This document shows, piece after piece, positions 1-8,387 of a DNA stretch of 64,000 bases (position 1 is its first letter; every line of letters begins with the position of its first letter). The notes under the pieces were generated by a model. That model did not search any database and was not told the DNA's origin. It was given only the letters and a program-made list of their open reading frames with translations. A program made the translations under genes and the position numbers. Source of the stretch: Thiemannella venezuelensis. GTDB lineage: Bacteria; Actinomycetota; Actinomycetes; Streptosporangiales; Streptosporangiaceae. The stretch is from NCBI RefSeq assembly GCF_014203605.1, contig NZ_JACHJJ010000011.1:181967-245966 (forward strand), in the 5' to 3' direction.

Positions 1-110
1 CCGGGTTCTCTCCCAGCACGGATCTCTGCTCCGACATCACGACCCCCCGGTGCGAGCTTCCCCAACCCTCCACGATAACCATCGGCGACGCGGGAGCGAC
101 ACTCGGTGAT

Positions 111-127
111 CGGCGGGCGCCCCGCCG
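111..127 (-). terminator. Small GC hairpin after the MFS gene
   Basis: Seven-base arms (111-117 and 121-127) flank a three-base loop just past the stop of the minus-strand MFS gene. The stem is pure G/C with no T-run, as is common for actinomycete terminators. It is short, so this is a weak call. Confidence 0.3.
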
Positions 128-132
128 GAGGG

Positions 133-1377
133 TCAGGAGGCGGCCTCGTCCGGGGCGGGCAGGTCGCGCATCCCGCGCAGCGGGGAGAGCAGCAGCGGCA
201 CGACGGCCAGCATCGTGAGGCCCGCGCTGACCCAGAGTGCGGCACGGGCTTGGAGGACCTCGCCCAGGACGCCTCCGGCGAGGCCGCCGAGCGGGAGGGT
301 GCCCCACACCACGAAGCGCATGGTGGCGTTCATCCGGCCCAGCATGTGCTCGGGCGTGACGCTCTGGCGGAAGCTGACCTGGCCGACGTTGTAGAGCACC
401 ACGCCGACCGAGTTCACGAACGTCCCGATCACGAACAGCGAGAGCCCCCAGCCGGGTTCGGTGAGCGGCACCAGGACCATGAACGGGGACGTGACCAGCA
501 TGGAGAGCCAGATGAGCCGGGCCGAGCCGACCCGGCGGCTCACCCGCCCCACGACCACCGCGCCGGTCAGGCCGCCCACGGCGGCCGCGGAGAACATCAG
601 GCCGACCAGGCCGGGGGCGAGGCCGAGCACCCGGGACAGGAAGATCATCTCGACGGCGGCGAAGATGCCGTTCGCGAAGTTCGCGGTGGCGGTGCAGGCG
701 GCGATCATCCGCAGGATCCGGTGCGTGGCCACGTAGCGCAGGCCCTCGCCGATCTCCTTCAGCAGCCCCCGGCGCTCCGCCCGGCCGGGCACCTGCTCGG
801 CGGCGTCGATCCGCCACAGGAAGAGAGCCGAGCCGAGGAAGCTGACCGCGTCGGCGAGCACCGCGACCGGCGCGGTCAGCAGCTGGACCAGTCCGCCGCC
901 CAGACCGGGCCCGGCCACGCCGGCCGTCGAGCGCACGACCTCCAGCGTGGCGTTGCCGTCCACCAGCCGGTCGCGGCTGATCAGGCTCGGCAGGTAGCTC
1001 TGGTAGGCGATGTCGAAGAAGACCGTGGCCAGGCCGGTGCCGAGCGCCACGCCGTACAGCTGGAGCATGGTCAGCGCGTCCAGCCACCACGCGACCGGGA
1101 TCGAGGCCAGCAGCACCCCGCGGACCAGGTCGGCGGCGACCAGGATGCGGCGCCGCGCCATCCGGTCCACCCACACCCCGGCGGGCAGCCCGATCAGCAG
1201 GAACGCCGCGGTCTCGGCCGCCACCAGCAGCCCCATCTGGAGCTCGCTCGCCTTCAGCGCGGTCAGCGCCACGAACGGCAGGGCGATCAGGCTGATCTGG
1301 GTGCCGGCCTGGCTGATCGTGTCGGCCCCGAACAGGAGCATGAAGTTCCGGTGCCGGAACAGGCTGGGAGGGGTCAT
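133..1377 (-). CDS. MFS transporter, MFS_3/EntS-like exporter
   Basis: A 414-residue membrane protein with about 12 hydrophobic segments. The loop after TM2 reads GVWVDRMARRRIL, matching the conserved MFS loop. The layout resembles the MFS_3 group, which includes the enterobactin exporter EntS and macrolide efflux proteins; the substrate is not predictable. The ATG at 1377 is the first Met that begins transporter-like sequence (MTPPSLFRHRNF). A good AAAGGAG lies about 25 bases upstream of it but has no start codon at normal spacing. The gene follows cydB on the same strand 62 bases downstream and may be read through from the cyd operon. Confidence 0.85.
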   Translation of the reverse strand: MTPPSLFRHRNFMLLFGADTISQAGTQISLIALPFVALTALKASELQMGLLVAAETAAFLLIGLPAGVWVDRMARRRILVAADLVRGVLLASIPVAWWLDALTMLQLYGVALGTGLATVFFDIAYQSYLPSLISRDRLVDGNATLEVVRSTAGVAGPGLGGGLVQLLTAPVAVLADAVSFLGSALFLWRIDAAEQVPGRAERRGLLKEIGEGLRYVATHRILRMIAACTATANFANGIFAAVEMIFLSRVLGLAPGLVGLMFSAAAVGGLTGAVVVGRVSRRVGSARLIWLSMLVTSPFMVLVPLTEPGWGLSLFVIGTFVNSVGVVLYNVGQVSFRQSVTPEHMLGRMNATMRFVVWGTLPLGGLAGGVLGEVLQARAALWVSAGLTMLAVVPLLLSPLRGMRDLPAPDEAAS

Positions 1378-1439
1378 CGGGGCATCGTGACGAAGACCGC
1401 GTTCCCCTGCAACTCCTTTCGCCCCGGTCCGCTCCGAGG

Positions 1440-2381
1440 TCAGGACGGCGCGGCGGTGAGGCGCCTGCGGAAGACCCAGTAGGACCAGGTCTGGTAGCCC
1501 ACCACGAAGGGCAGGGCGATCAGGCCGATCCAGGTGAGCACGGTCAGCGTGTACGGGCCGGAGGCGGCCTCGGCGACGGTCAGGCCGGGGAGCGGGGCGG
1601 GCCACAGGGCGCTGAACAGGGCGGCGCCGGTCAGGGCGATCGACGAGGCGGTGGCGGTGAAGGCCCAGCCGTCCCGGCCGCGCCAGGTCAGGGCCGCTCC
1701 GGCGGCCAGGGCGGCCATCGCGGTCAGCGCGAACCCCCAGAGCCAGGGCGAGTCGCCCCACTCCGCGACGGCCGTCCCGGTCGAGGGGATGCCGGACAGC
1801 GCCACCACCCCGGCGGGCAGCGCCGCCGCAGAGACGATCATCGCGCTGCGGCGGGCGCGGGCGCGGACCGGGCCGGAGGTCTTGAGCGCGACGAAGACCG
1901 CGCCGTGCAGCAGGCAGAGCAGGAGGGAGAAGGCTCCGCCGGTCAGCGCGGCGAGCGCGCTGTCGTGCAGCAGGTCGGCGAAGACCGCGCCCCACAGGAA
2001 GGCCGGCAGCGCGCTGCCGCCCGCGATCCCCAGATCGCACCAGGTGCGGTCGGCGGCGTGGTGGACCTTGCCCCGCCACTCCAGCCCGACGCCGCGCACG
2101 ATCAGCCCGGCCAGGACGAGCACGATCGGCAGGTAGAACTCGCTGAGCAGGCCGGCGTACCAGGCGGGGAAGGCGGCGAACATGGCGCCCACCGCGGTGA
2201 TCAGCCAGACCTCGTTGCCGTCCCAGACCGGGCCGATCGTGCCGAGGACCTGCTTGCGCTCGGCCTCGCTCCGGGACAGGACCGGGGCCAGCATGCCGAC
2301 GCCGAAGTCGAAGCCCTCCAGGACGAAGAAGCCCGTCCAGAGGAACGCGATGACCGCGAACCAGAGAGTGGTGAGTTCCAT
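1440..2381 (-). CDS. cydB: Cytochrome bd ubiquinol/menaquinol oxidase subunit II
   Basis: A 313-residue integral membrane protein, the structural partner of CydA in the high-affinity cytochrome bd quinol oxidase of the plasma membrane. The N-terminal block with GFDFGVGML, followed by GPVWDGNEVWLI, is the CydB signature. Several hydrophobic helices follow to the C-terminus. It starts 10 bases after cydA stops, so the two are translated from one message. No cydCD transporter genes follow, so haem insertion factors must lie elsewhere. At slightly over 310 residues it is a little shorter than the usual 335-380. Confidence 0.95.
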   Translation of the reverse strand: MELTTLWFAVIAFLWTGFFVLEGFDFGVGMLAPVLSRSEAERKQVLGTIGPVWDGNEVWLITAVGAMFAAFPAWYAGLLSEFYLPIVLVLAGLIVRGVGLEWRGKVHHAADRTWCDLGIAGGSALPAFLWGAVFADLLHDSALAALTGGAFSLLLCLLHGAVFVALKTSGPVRARARRSAMIVSAAALPAGVVALSGIPSTGTAVAEWGDSPWLWGFALTAMAALAAGAALTWRGRDGWAFTATASSIALTGAALFSALWPAPLPGLTVAEAASGPYTLTVLTWIGLIALPFVVGYQTWSYWVFRRRLTAAPS

Positions 2382-2391
2382 CGGTGCTCCC

Positions 2392-3807
2392 TCAGTACAT
2401 CAGGGTCGGCTGGAGCATGACGGCCGTGGTCTCGTCCTGGCCCGGCGGCGAGGCGGGCGGGGCGGGGGGGACCGGCTCAGGTCCCGCCTTGACGTGGCGG
2501 ACGAGCAGTACGGCCTCGGCCACGGCGAGCAGGCCGTACAGGAGGGTGAAGACCGCCAGGGAGACCGCCACCTCGGTCAGGCTGACGCCGGGGGAGACGC
2601 TCGCCGCGGTGAGCAGCTCGCCCTGGACGGTCCAGGGCTGGCGGCCGATCTCGCTGAGCAGCCAGCCCGCGATCATCGCGGCGGCCGGCAGCGGGAGCGC
2701 CAGCAGGCAGGCGCGGGCGAACCAGCCGGGGACCGGGCGGCGGCGCCGGGTCAGCCAGAGGCCGAGGACCGACAGCGCCACCGTGCTCAGCCCGAAGGTG
2801 ATCATCACGCGGAAGGACGCGTAGACCACCGGCACGTTGGGCCGGTAGTCCCCGGGGCCGAACTTCGCGGCGAACTCGGCCTGCAGGTCCTCGGTGCCCC
2901 GGACGACCGCGTCCGGGTCGTTGGTGGCCAGGAAGCTGAGCAGCATCGGCACCTCGATCCCCGGAACCGGGGAGAAGGCCGCGCCCGCGGTGTCGCGCTC
3001 GAGCCCTTCGGCGGCGGCCAGCTTCATGGGCTGCTGCTCGTACAGGAGCTTGCCGGACAGGTCTCCGGTGCCCGCGGAGACCGCCCCCGCGATCGCCGTC
3101 ATGACCAGGGCGGCCCGCATCGGGGTGCGCCACATGCTCACCGCGCCCCGGCGCAGCGGGACGGTCCGGTCGGGGTCGCTCCTGCGCTCCTTCAGGATGT
3201 TGTAGCCGCAGACCGCGAGCACGAATCCGCCCGCGACGATGAAGGCCCCCGCCACCACGTGCGGGACCTGGGCGAGCGCGGTGGAGTTGGTGAGCACGGC
3301 CCACAGGTCCGTCATCCGGGCCTTGCCGTCGACCACCTCGTAGCCGACCGGGTGCTTCATCCAGGCGTTGGCGGCGAGGATGAAGTAGGCCGACAGGTTG
3401 GAACCGATGACCGCGGCCCAGATCGTGGCCAGGTGCACGCGCTTGGGCAGCCTGTCCCAGCCGAAGATCCACAGGCCGAGGAAGGTCGACTCCAGGAAGA
3501 ACGCGAGCAGTGCCTCCAGCGCCAGCGGAGCGCCGAAGACGTCGCCGACGAAGACCGAGTACTCGCTCCAGTTCATCCCGAACTGGAACTCCTGCACGAT
3601 GCCGGTGACCACGCCCATCGCGAAGTTGATCAGGAAGAGCTTCCCGAAGAACTTCGTCAGCCGCAGGTACTGCTCCTTGCCCGTACGGTGCCAGGCGGTC
3701 TGCAGGCCGGCCACGAAGACGCCGAGCCCGATCGTCAGGGGTACGAAAAGAAAGTGGTACACGGTGGTGACCCCGAACTGCCACCGTGCCAGGTCCAGCG
3801 CTTCCAT
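2392..3807 (-). CDS. cydA: Cytochrome bd quinol oxidase subunit I
   Basis: A 471-residue catalytic subunit that oxidises quinol and reduces O2 to water with haems b558, b595 and d. Visible landmarks are His18 in VYHFLF (the b595/d ligand region), the EFQFGMNWSEY and ALEALLAFFLEST blocks with the conserved acidic residues, WMKHPVG with the b558 His, the SFRVM block with the Met ligand, and the GRQPWTVQGE Q-loop motif. Length suggests the short Q-loop type. An upstream in-frame ATG at 3918 would run through the dyad repeat, so the start at 3807 (MEALDLARWQFG) is chosen. Expression is probably controlled through the dyads at 3830-3872. Confidence 0.95.
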   Translation of the reverse strand: MEALDLARWQFGVTTVYHFLFVPLTIGLGVFVAGLQTAWHRTGKEQYLRLTKFFGKLFLINFAMGVVTGIVQEFQFGMNWSEYSVFVGDVFGAPLALEALLAFFLESTFLGLWIFGWDRLPKRVHLATIWAAVIGSNLSAYFILAANAWMKHPVGYEVVDGKARMTDLWAVLTNSTALAQVPHVVAGAFIVAGGFVLAVCGYNILKERRSDPDRTVPLRRGAVSMWRTPMRAALVMTAIAGAVSAGTGDLSGKLLYEQQPMKLAAAEGLERDTAGAAFSPVPGIEVPMLLSFLATNDPDAVVRGTEDLQAEFAAKFGPGDYRPNVPVVYASFRVMITFGLSTVALSVLGLWLTRRRRPVPGWFARACLLALPLPAAAMIAGWLLSEIGRQPWTVQGELLTAASVSPGVSLTEVAVSLAVFTLLYGLLAVAEAVLLVRHVKAGPEPVPPAPPASPPGQDETTAVMLQPTLMY

Positions 3808-3826
3808 GCTTCCCCCAACGACTGAA

Positions 3827-3875
3827 GCTCTACAAGCCGTAGTGCTACTTCTAGTAGTACTACGGCTTGTAGAGC
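3827..3875. promoter_or_regulatory. Triple CTAC-N5-GTAG dyad upstream of cydA
   Basis: Three 13-bp dyads, each CTAC-N5-GTAG, start at 3830, 3845 and 3860, exactly 15 bp apart. The outer two spacers (aagcc and ggctt) are reverse complements. The whole block is therefore also one 23-bp inverted repeat with a 3-base centre and a single mismatch. It lies 20-68 bp upstream of the cydA start, where an operator or 5' leader hairpin would be. The repressor is not identified. Confidence 0.7.
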
Positions 3876-4322
3876 AATGGGAGGGAGCGGCGCCGCGAGC
3901 TGCTGCGATCTTCGTCACACGGCCCGGTTCGAGACCGCACTTCTCTTACGGGCCAGATCGTCCCCTCTGGCTCGCGGCACCGGTCCTTCCCCGGCATCGC
4001 CGGGGATGCTCTCCCCGGCGTCCCGGTGTGGTGGGCTGGCGGCCCTGTCCACCGGTGCGCTTCCGGGTCCGCCAGGCCCCCGGAAGCGCATGGCCCAATC
4101 GTGCACCGGAGGGAGGAGGCCGCGCGTCCGCCGCTCGGGTGATTCCGGGGTACGCCGGGCGGCGGACGTGATCGGCCCGCGTGCAAGCGCCGCTACGGAG
4201 GCGTGCAAGCGCAGATAAAGCGCGGATAAGGAGGAATGAAAGCGGGCCTCGCTATCAATGACTCACAAGCCCGGGGGGGAACCGGCAAGGGGCCGGTCCG
4301 AGGGGCTGAGGGAGAGACCATC
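3876..4322. other. Intergenic region between cydA and the secreted protein gene
   Basis: No credible gene is seen in these 447 bases. A perfect 8-bp hairpin (arms 3988-3995 and 3999-4006) is present, and a strong AAGGAGG at 4228 sits only one base before an ATG, too close to be used. The segment must hold the divergent promoters of cydA and the 4323 gene. Confidence 0.5.
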
Positions 4323-4838
4323 ATGAAGCGACTGACCACCGGCCTGCTGGCCACCGCCGCCACCGCCGCCGCGTTCGCGCTCGCGGTCCCGGCCACCGCG
4401 CAGGCCGCCACCCCCGCGACGGCGTCCGCCGCGACCGCCTCGTCCGGCTACGACTACGAGGACTACTGGGGCTCGGTCTACTCGGCCAACCACAAGGCCA
4501 AGGCCAAGGGCTGGATCGGCGTCGAGTGGGACCACCACCAGAAGTCCAACGAGGTGCACGTCAGCGGCAAGCTCTACGACCTCGACCACCGCACCTACAA
4601 GCAGGGCGGCAAGTGCGCCTACCTGAAGATCCAGGCCCACGGGTTCGGCGACCACCACAACTACTGGGCCGACAGCAAGTACTACAAGTACTGCGGCGCC
4701 GGCGGCTACAAGAAGTTCCACTTCTCCAGCCACGACACCGACGCCGTCCGGGTGAAGGTCTGCCAGATCGGCCTGCACAGCTCCTACCCGACCCGCTGCG
4801 GCGACTGGGACTACCTCTACACCGCCGAGAGCGAGTGA
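4323..4838 (+). CDS. Small secreted His/Lys/Tyr-rich protein, unknown
   Basis: A 171-residue protein with a clear Sec signal peptide (MKRLTTGLLATAATAAAFAL, cleavage near the ATAQAA segment). The mature part is unusually rich in Tyr, His, Lys, Asp and Gly, with runs such as DHHNYWADSKYYKY. It has four cysteines (in KCAYL, KYCGAG, VCQIG and TRCGD) that could form two disulfides outside the cell. I do not recognise the family; a metal-binding or cell-surface role is possible but not shown. The ATG at 4323 is preceded by GAGGGAGAG. An upstream in-frame ATG at 4236 would place extra residues before the signal peptide and is rejected. Confidence 0.8.
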   Translation: MKRLTTGLLATAATAAAFALAVPATAQAATPATASAATASSGYDYEDYWGSVYSANHKAKAKGWIGVEWDHHQKSNEVHVSGKLYDLDHRTYKQGGKCAYLKIQAHGFGDHHNYWADSKYYKYCGAGGYKKFHFSSHDTDAVRVKVCQIGLHSSYPTRCGDWDYLYTAESE

Positions 4839-4852
4839 CCGCATATATCCCG

Positions 4853-4886
4853 GGACGGCCCGCCCCTCTGAGGGGGCGGGCCGTCC
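4853..4886. terminator. Bidirectional hairpin terminator between convergent genes
   Basis: A perfect 14-bp stem (4853-4866 with 4873-4886) closes a 6-base loop. It sits 15 bases after the secreted protein gene and about 30 bases before the stop of the convergent deacetylase gene, so it can serve both transcripts. Confidence 0.8.
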
Positions 4887-4914
4887 GCGTCTCGGGGCGT
4901 CTCGGGTCCGCGTC

Positions 4915-5796
4915 TCAAGGTGCGGGCGGACCGGTGACTCCGGCGGCCCTGAGGTAGGCGTCGAGGTTGCCGAGCTCGAAGCCGCGGCGCCTGATCTTGT
5001 CGAGGAGGATGCGGAAGTCCCGCGACAGGCCGGGGCGGAAGTGCAGCAGCAGCACGTCGCCGGGGCGGAGCTTCTTGTCCGGGACCTGGTAGGCGATCTT
5101 CCCGCCCGGCTGGACCGTCGCGGTCCAGAGCAGCAGGGCCCTGGCCCCGCAGGCCTTGGCCGCCCGCCGGGTCAGCGTGTTGTGGTTGCCGAACGGCGGG
5201 CGCAGCAGCGCCGGCGCGGTCCCGGTCCGCCTGCGGATCAGCTTGGCGGCGCCGCAGATCTCGGCGCGCTGCCCCTCGTAGCCGAGCGCGGGCAGGCTGG
5301 GATGGGTCAGGGTGTGGTTCTCGACCGTCGCGCCCGCCTCGCGCAGGCTCCGGACGTAGTCCCACCCGCCGGCGCCCAGGTACTTCCCGCCCTGGGCGGT
5401 CGGATCGGCCGCGCCCCGCGCCTCGACGGCGTCGCGGGTGACGAAGGCGGCGATGGGGATGCGCTCCTCGCGGACCTGCCTGACGAAGCCCGGATCCTGC
5501 TCCCAGCCGTCGTCGATGGTGAGGAAGACGACCTTCCGCCTGGTCGGGATGGAACTGATCACCGGTGGCAGCCCGTCGGCGGGCCGGGGGACGCGGTCCA
5601 CCTCGCCCGGCTCCGGCAGCGCGCCCGGCGGGCCGGCGGGAGCGGGCGAGGCGGTCGGGCGGGCGGAGGCCGTACCGGCTGCCTGCGGGGACGCTCCGGC
5701 GGCGGGACCCTGCTCCCCGGCGGTTCCGCACCCGGCCGCGGCCAGGACCGCCAGCATGGCTGCCAACCCGATTTTTCGTGATTTATCCCCCGCCAT
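4915..5796 (-). CDS. Polysaccharide deacetylase (NodB homology) lipoprotein
   Basis: A 293-residue exported protein with a lipobox LAAAGC (Cys near residue 23) followed by a Pro/Ala/Ser-rich linker to about residue 75, so it is likely tethered to the outer face of the membrane. The catalytic domain shows the NodB motifs in order: TIDDG (usual TFDDG, metal-binding Asp), NHTLTHPSL (the HxxxH pair), RPPFG and LLHF. Such enzymes deacetylate N-acetyl sugars in peptidoglycan, chitin or related glycans; the substrate is not predictable. The gene stands alone and converges on the secreted protein gene across a strong terminator. Confidence 0.9.
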   Translation of the reverse strand: MAGDKSRKIGLAAMLAVLAAAGCGTAGEQGPAAGASPQAAGTASARPTASPAPAGPPGALPEPGEVDRVPRPADGLPPVISSIPTRRKVVFLTIDDGWEQDPGFVRQVREERIPIAAFVTRDAVEARGAADPTAQGGKYLGAGGWDYVRSLREAGATVENHTLTHPSLPALGYEGQRAEICGAAKLIRRRTGTAPALLRPPFGNHNTLTRRAAKACGARALLLWTATVQPGGKIAYQVPDKKLRPGDVLLLHFRPGLSRDFRILLDKIRRRGFELGNLDAYLRAAGVTGPPAP

Positions 5797-5913
5797 GGGT
5801 GACCATCCTGCCAGGGGTGGGATGCCGGCCGGAATCCGGTCGCGGGGGTCACCTCTCGAGGAAGGTCTCCTCGCGGAGGTCGGCGGGACCGGGCTTGCCT
5901 ACCGGGAGCCCGC

Positions 5914-6653
5914 TCAGGAGGGCGCTCCGTACAGCTTCGCCAGGTCGATGAGGCCGACCCGCCCGGAGGCGGCCGCATCCTCCAGGTCGCCGGTGAAGCC
6001 GGAGCGCGAGAACACGATGAACGCCGCGTCATGGGCATCCCAGCCGTGCGAGACAAAATGTGCGAGGGGTCGAGGAGACTTGCCTCCAGCCAGTCGCCGA
6101 AGCCGCCCGGCAGCGGAGGGGAGCCGATGACATCGCGGTATCCGGGTGCGCCCCCGATGGCCGCATCGACGAGAAACGCGGTCTCGGGGCCGGACTCCCA
6201 GAAGGCCGCGGCGTCGCGGTGGCGGAACGGGCCGATCCTCATGTCCAGCACCGCGCGGCCTCGCAGCGCCTGATCGCCGGAGAGCAGTGTGGACATCACC
6301 GAGAGGGCGGATCCGCACAGGATCAGCTTGAAAGGCGAATGTCCCGTGGAAGGCCCCCGCTGGTCGTAGAGGGCCTGGATGGCCGAGGGCGGTTCGGGCG
6401 AGTGTGCGCTCAGGTAGGGAAGCTCGTCGAGGACCAGGAGCGGAGGGGTGGCGGTCCCCGATCGCGACAGCGGGTCCACAGCGGTGTCGAGAGCCTGGAC
6501 CCAGTCGTCGAAACGGCCGATCCGGTATCCCAGAGCCTGCGAGAGCGAGCCGGCGAACCGGTTGAGAGCCATGGTGCGGCTCTGCCTCAGGGCCAGGGTG
6601 TAGGTGCCGCCAGAGACGGCTCTCTGGTTGACATCAGGCCGGGGCGGATGCAT
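5914..6653 (-). pseudogene. Decayed AAA ATPase of the ATPase_2/DUF234 type
   Basis: The reading frame from 6653 to about 6055 matches the middle of these ATPases: LLVLDELPYL (Walker B), QALYDQRGP, LILCGSALSVMS and GGAPGYRD. It begins after the point where the P-loop should be. After DPSHIL the frame shifts, and the last stretch (to 5914) reads GWDAHDAAFIVFSRSGF up to LYGAPS, the extreme C-terminus of the same family. The winged-helix and most of the nuclease-like domain between them are missing. Loss of the P-loop, an internal deletion and a frameshift make this a relic rather than a working gene. Confidence 0.75.
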
Positions 6654-6654
6654 C

Positions 6655-6673
6655 TTAGCTAAGCCTTACCTAA
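6655..6673 (+). promoter_or_regulatory. Iron box (IdeR/DmdR1-type operator)
   Basis: TTAGCTAAGCCTTACCTAA matches the 19-bp actinobacterial iron-box consensus (TTAGGTTAGGCTAACCTAA) at 15 of 19 positions. It ends 28 bases before the siderophore-interacting protein ATG, the expected place for iron-dependent repression. The regulator gene is not in this window. Confidence 0.75.
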
Positions 6674-6701
6674 TTTACATCGAAAGCGGCGAAATCTGAT
6701 C

Positions 6702-7514
6702 ATGCATGAGACCCGGATCGTCCGGTACGACCTCACGCCCCGCCTGCTGGAGGTGGGGCGCGCCGAATGGATCACTCCCACGACCGTGCGGGTGACCCTC
6801 ACCGGTGACGGGCTGGCGGGCTTCCAGGAGCGGGCGCCCCAGGACCACGTCAAGTTGTTCTTCCCGGTGGACGGGGCCGAGCTGCCGGTCATGCCGGCCA
6901 TCGGCCCCGGCGGCTGGGAACTGCCGCCCGGCGCCCCCCGCCCGGTCTTCCGCGACTACACCGTCCGGCAGCACCGCCCGGAGGCGGGCGAGCTCGACAT
7001 CGACATGGTGGTCCACGGCCACGGCCCCGCCTCCACCTGGGCGGCCCAGGCCGCGCCGGGGCAGCGGATCGGCGTGCTCGGGCCGCGGGGCTCCGTCGTG
7101 GTCCCCTTCGACTTCGACTGGTACCTCCTGGCCGCCGACGAGACCGGCCTGCCCGCCCTGGCCCGCTGGCTGGAGGCGCTGCCCGCGGGCGCGCGGGCCA
7201 TCGCCTTCGCCGAGGTCGCCGACGCCCGCGAGGAGCAGCACCTGGAGACCGCCGCCGACGTCACACTGACCTGGCTGCACCGCGACGGCGCCGCCCCCGG
7301 CTCCTCCGACGTGCTGGAGCGGGCCGTGGCGGGGCTGGAGCTCCCGCCGGGGGACGGGTTCGCCTGGATCGCGGGGGAGGCCGGGGTCCTCAAGCCCATC
7401 CGCCGCCACCTGCGCGCGATCGGCCACCCCAGGGAGTGGACGGACGTCGACGGCTACTGGAAGCGCGGCACCGCCAACCTCGACCACCACCGGGACCAGG
7501 ACGAGGAGGAGTGA
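6702..7514 (+). CDS. Siderophore-interacting protein, ferric-siderophore reductase
   Basis: A 270-residue cytoplasmic flavoprotein of the SIP/ViuB family, which reduces Fe(III)-siderophore complexes after import and frees iron. The N-terminal FAD-binding barrel shows RDYTVRQHRPE (RxYTxR flavin motif) and DIDMVVHGHGPASTWA. The C-terminal NAD(P)H domain shows LAADETGLPALARWLE and ends with the family's typical GYWKRG. Length is normal. The ATG at 6702 lies directly after the iron box, and no transporter or siderophore genes adjoin it. The following DUF2071 gene starts 22 bases downstream and may be co-transcribed. Confidence 0.92.
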   Translation: MHETRIVRYDLTPRLLEVGRAEWITPTTVRVTLTGDGLAGFQERAPQDHVKLFFPVDGAELPVMPAIGPGGWELPPGAPRPVFRDYTVRQHRPEAGELDIDMVVHGHGPASTWAAQAAPGQRIGVLGPRGSVVVPFDFDWYLLAADETGLPALARWLEALPAGARAIAFAEVADAREEQHLETAADVTLTWLHRDGAAPGSSDVLERAVAGLELPPGDGFAWIAGEAGVLKPIRRHLRAIGHPREWTDVDGYWKRGTANLDHHRDQDEEE

Positions 7515-7536
7515 CGGTGCGCCTATCCTCTCCGCC

Positions 7537-8322
7537 ATGACCTTCAGCGGGACTCCCCGGCCGCGCCTGCGCTGGCACCACGCCGAGACCGAGCTCGACG
7601 ACTTCGCGATCATCAGCTACCGGGTGCCCGCCGGCGCCCTCGCCGCACTGCTGCCCGCCGGGTTCGCCCCGATGGAGTTCGCCTTCGCCGACGGGGAGTC
7701 CGCGGCCATGGTCTCCGCGGTCGCCTTCCGCGACCGGGACTTCCACTTCCGCTTCTGCCCGCCGGCGGCGATCAGCTGCGGCCAGATCAACTACCGCGCC
7801 TACGTCACGGCGGGCGGCGAGCCCGGCGTCTGGTTCTTCGGCACCGCCCTGGACCATCCGGTGGTCGCGGTGCCCCGGCTGCTGTGGGGCATGCCGTGGA
7901 GCCGGGCCCGCATCGCGATCACCGCCGACTGGCGCGCCGCCCCGGCGCGCTGGCGGCTGGACGGCGACGGCGTGCGCTGCGAGGCCGCGGAGCTCCCCGC
8001 GCCGCCCGGGAGCCTGGACGGGTTCACCGGGGAGAGCCACTGGATGGAGATGCTCACCCATCCCACCCTCGGCTGGTACCGCCGCCGGGGCGGCCGGGTC
8101 GGCACCTACAGCATCTGGCACCCGCCGATGCGCCCCCGCCACCTGGCCGCCTCAGCCGCCCGGTTCCGGGTCTTCGAGGATCTCGGCCTGACCGCGCCGG
8201 AGTCCGAGCCGCACTCGATCCTGGCGCAGGAGAGCATCCACTTCGACATCCACACGCCGCCCCGCCGGTCGCGGAACCGGGACGCGCGCCGTCCGGGGAG
8301 GCCCGATCGAGCAAATGCTTGA
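7537..8322 (+). CDS. DUF2071 (YqjF-like) protein
   Basis: A 261-residue protein of the DUF2071/YqjF family, which shares its fold with acetoacetate decarboxylase. Landmarks are YRVPAGALAALLPAGF near the N-terminus, INYRAYV and GVWFFGTALDHP in the middle, and YSIWHPP toward the C-terminus. No catalytic role is established for the family. It lies between the iron-regulated reductase and the CO dehydrogenase cluster, on the same strand as both. The last 20 residues are an Arg-rich tail of low conservation. There is no clear link to CO oxidation. Confidence 0.75.
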   Translation: MTFSGTPRPRLRWHHAETELDDFAIISYRVPAGALAALLPAGFAPMEFAFADGESAAMVSAVAFRDRDFHFRFCPPAAISCGQINYRAYVTAGGEPGVWFFGTALDHPVVAVPRLLWGMPWSRARIAITADWRAAPARWRLDGDGVRCEAAELPAPPGSLDGFTGESHWMEMLTHPTLGWYRRRGGRVGTYSIWHPPMRPRHLAASAARFRVFEDLGLTAPESEPHSILAQESIHFDIHTPPRRSRNRDARRPGRPDRANA

Positions 8323-8387
8323 TTGCGGATTGTCCGATCGCCTCCGGCGGACGAGGATGGGCGCAACGCGTCCCCGGGAGGCACTCG

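Noticed and set aside
4236..4322. Possible ydaO-type (c-di-AMP) riboswitch before the secreted protein gene
   Set aside because: A GGGGGGAACCGG and a GGGGCTGA are suggestive, but the later conserved parts of that riboswitch are absent and the leader is too short.
4236..4838. Longer start at 4236 for the secreted protein
   Set aside because: The AAGGAGG lies one base from that ATG and the extra 29 residues would precede an obvious signal peptide that begins at 4323.
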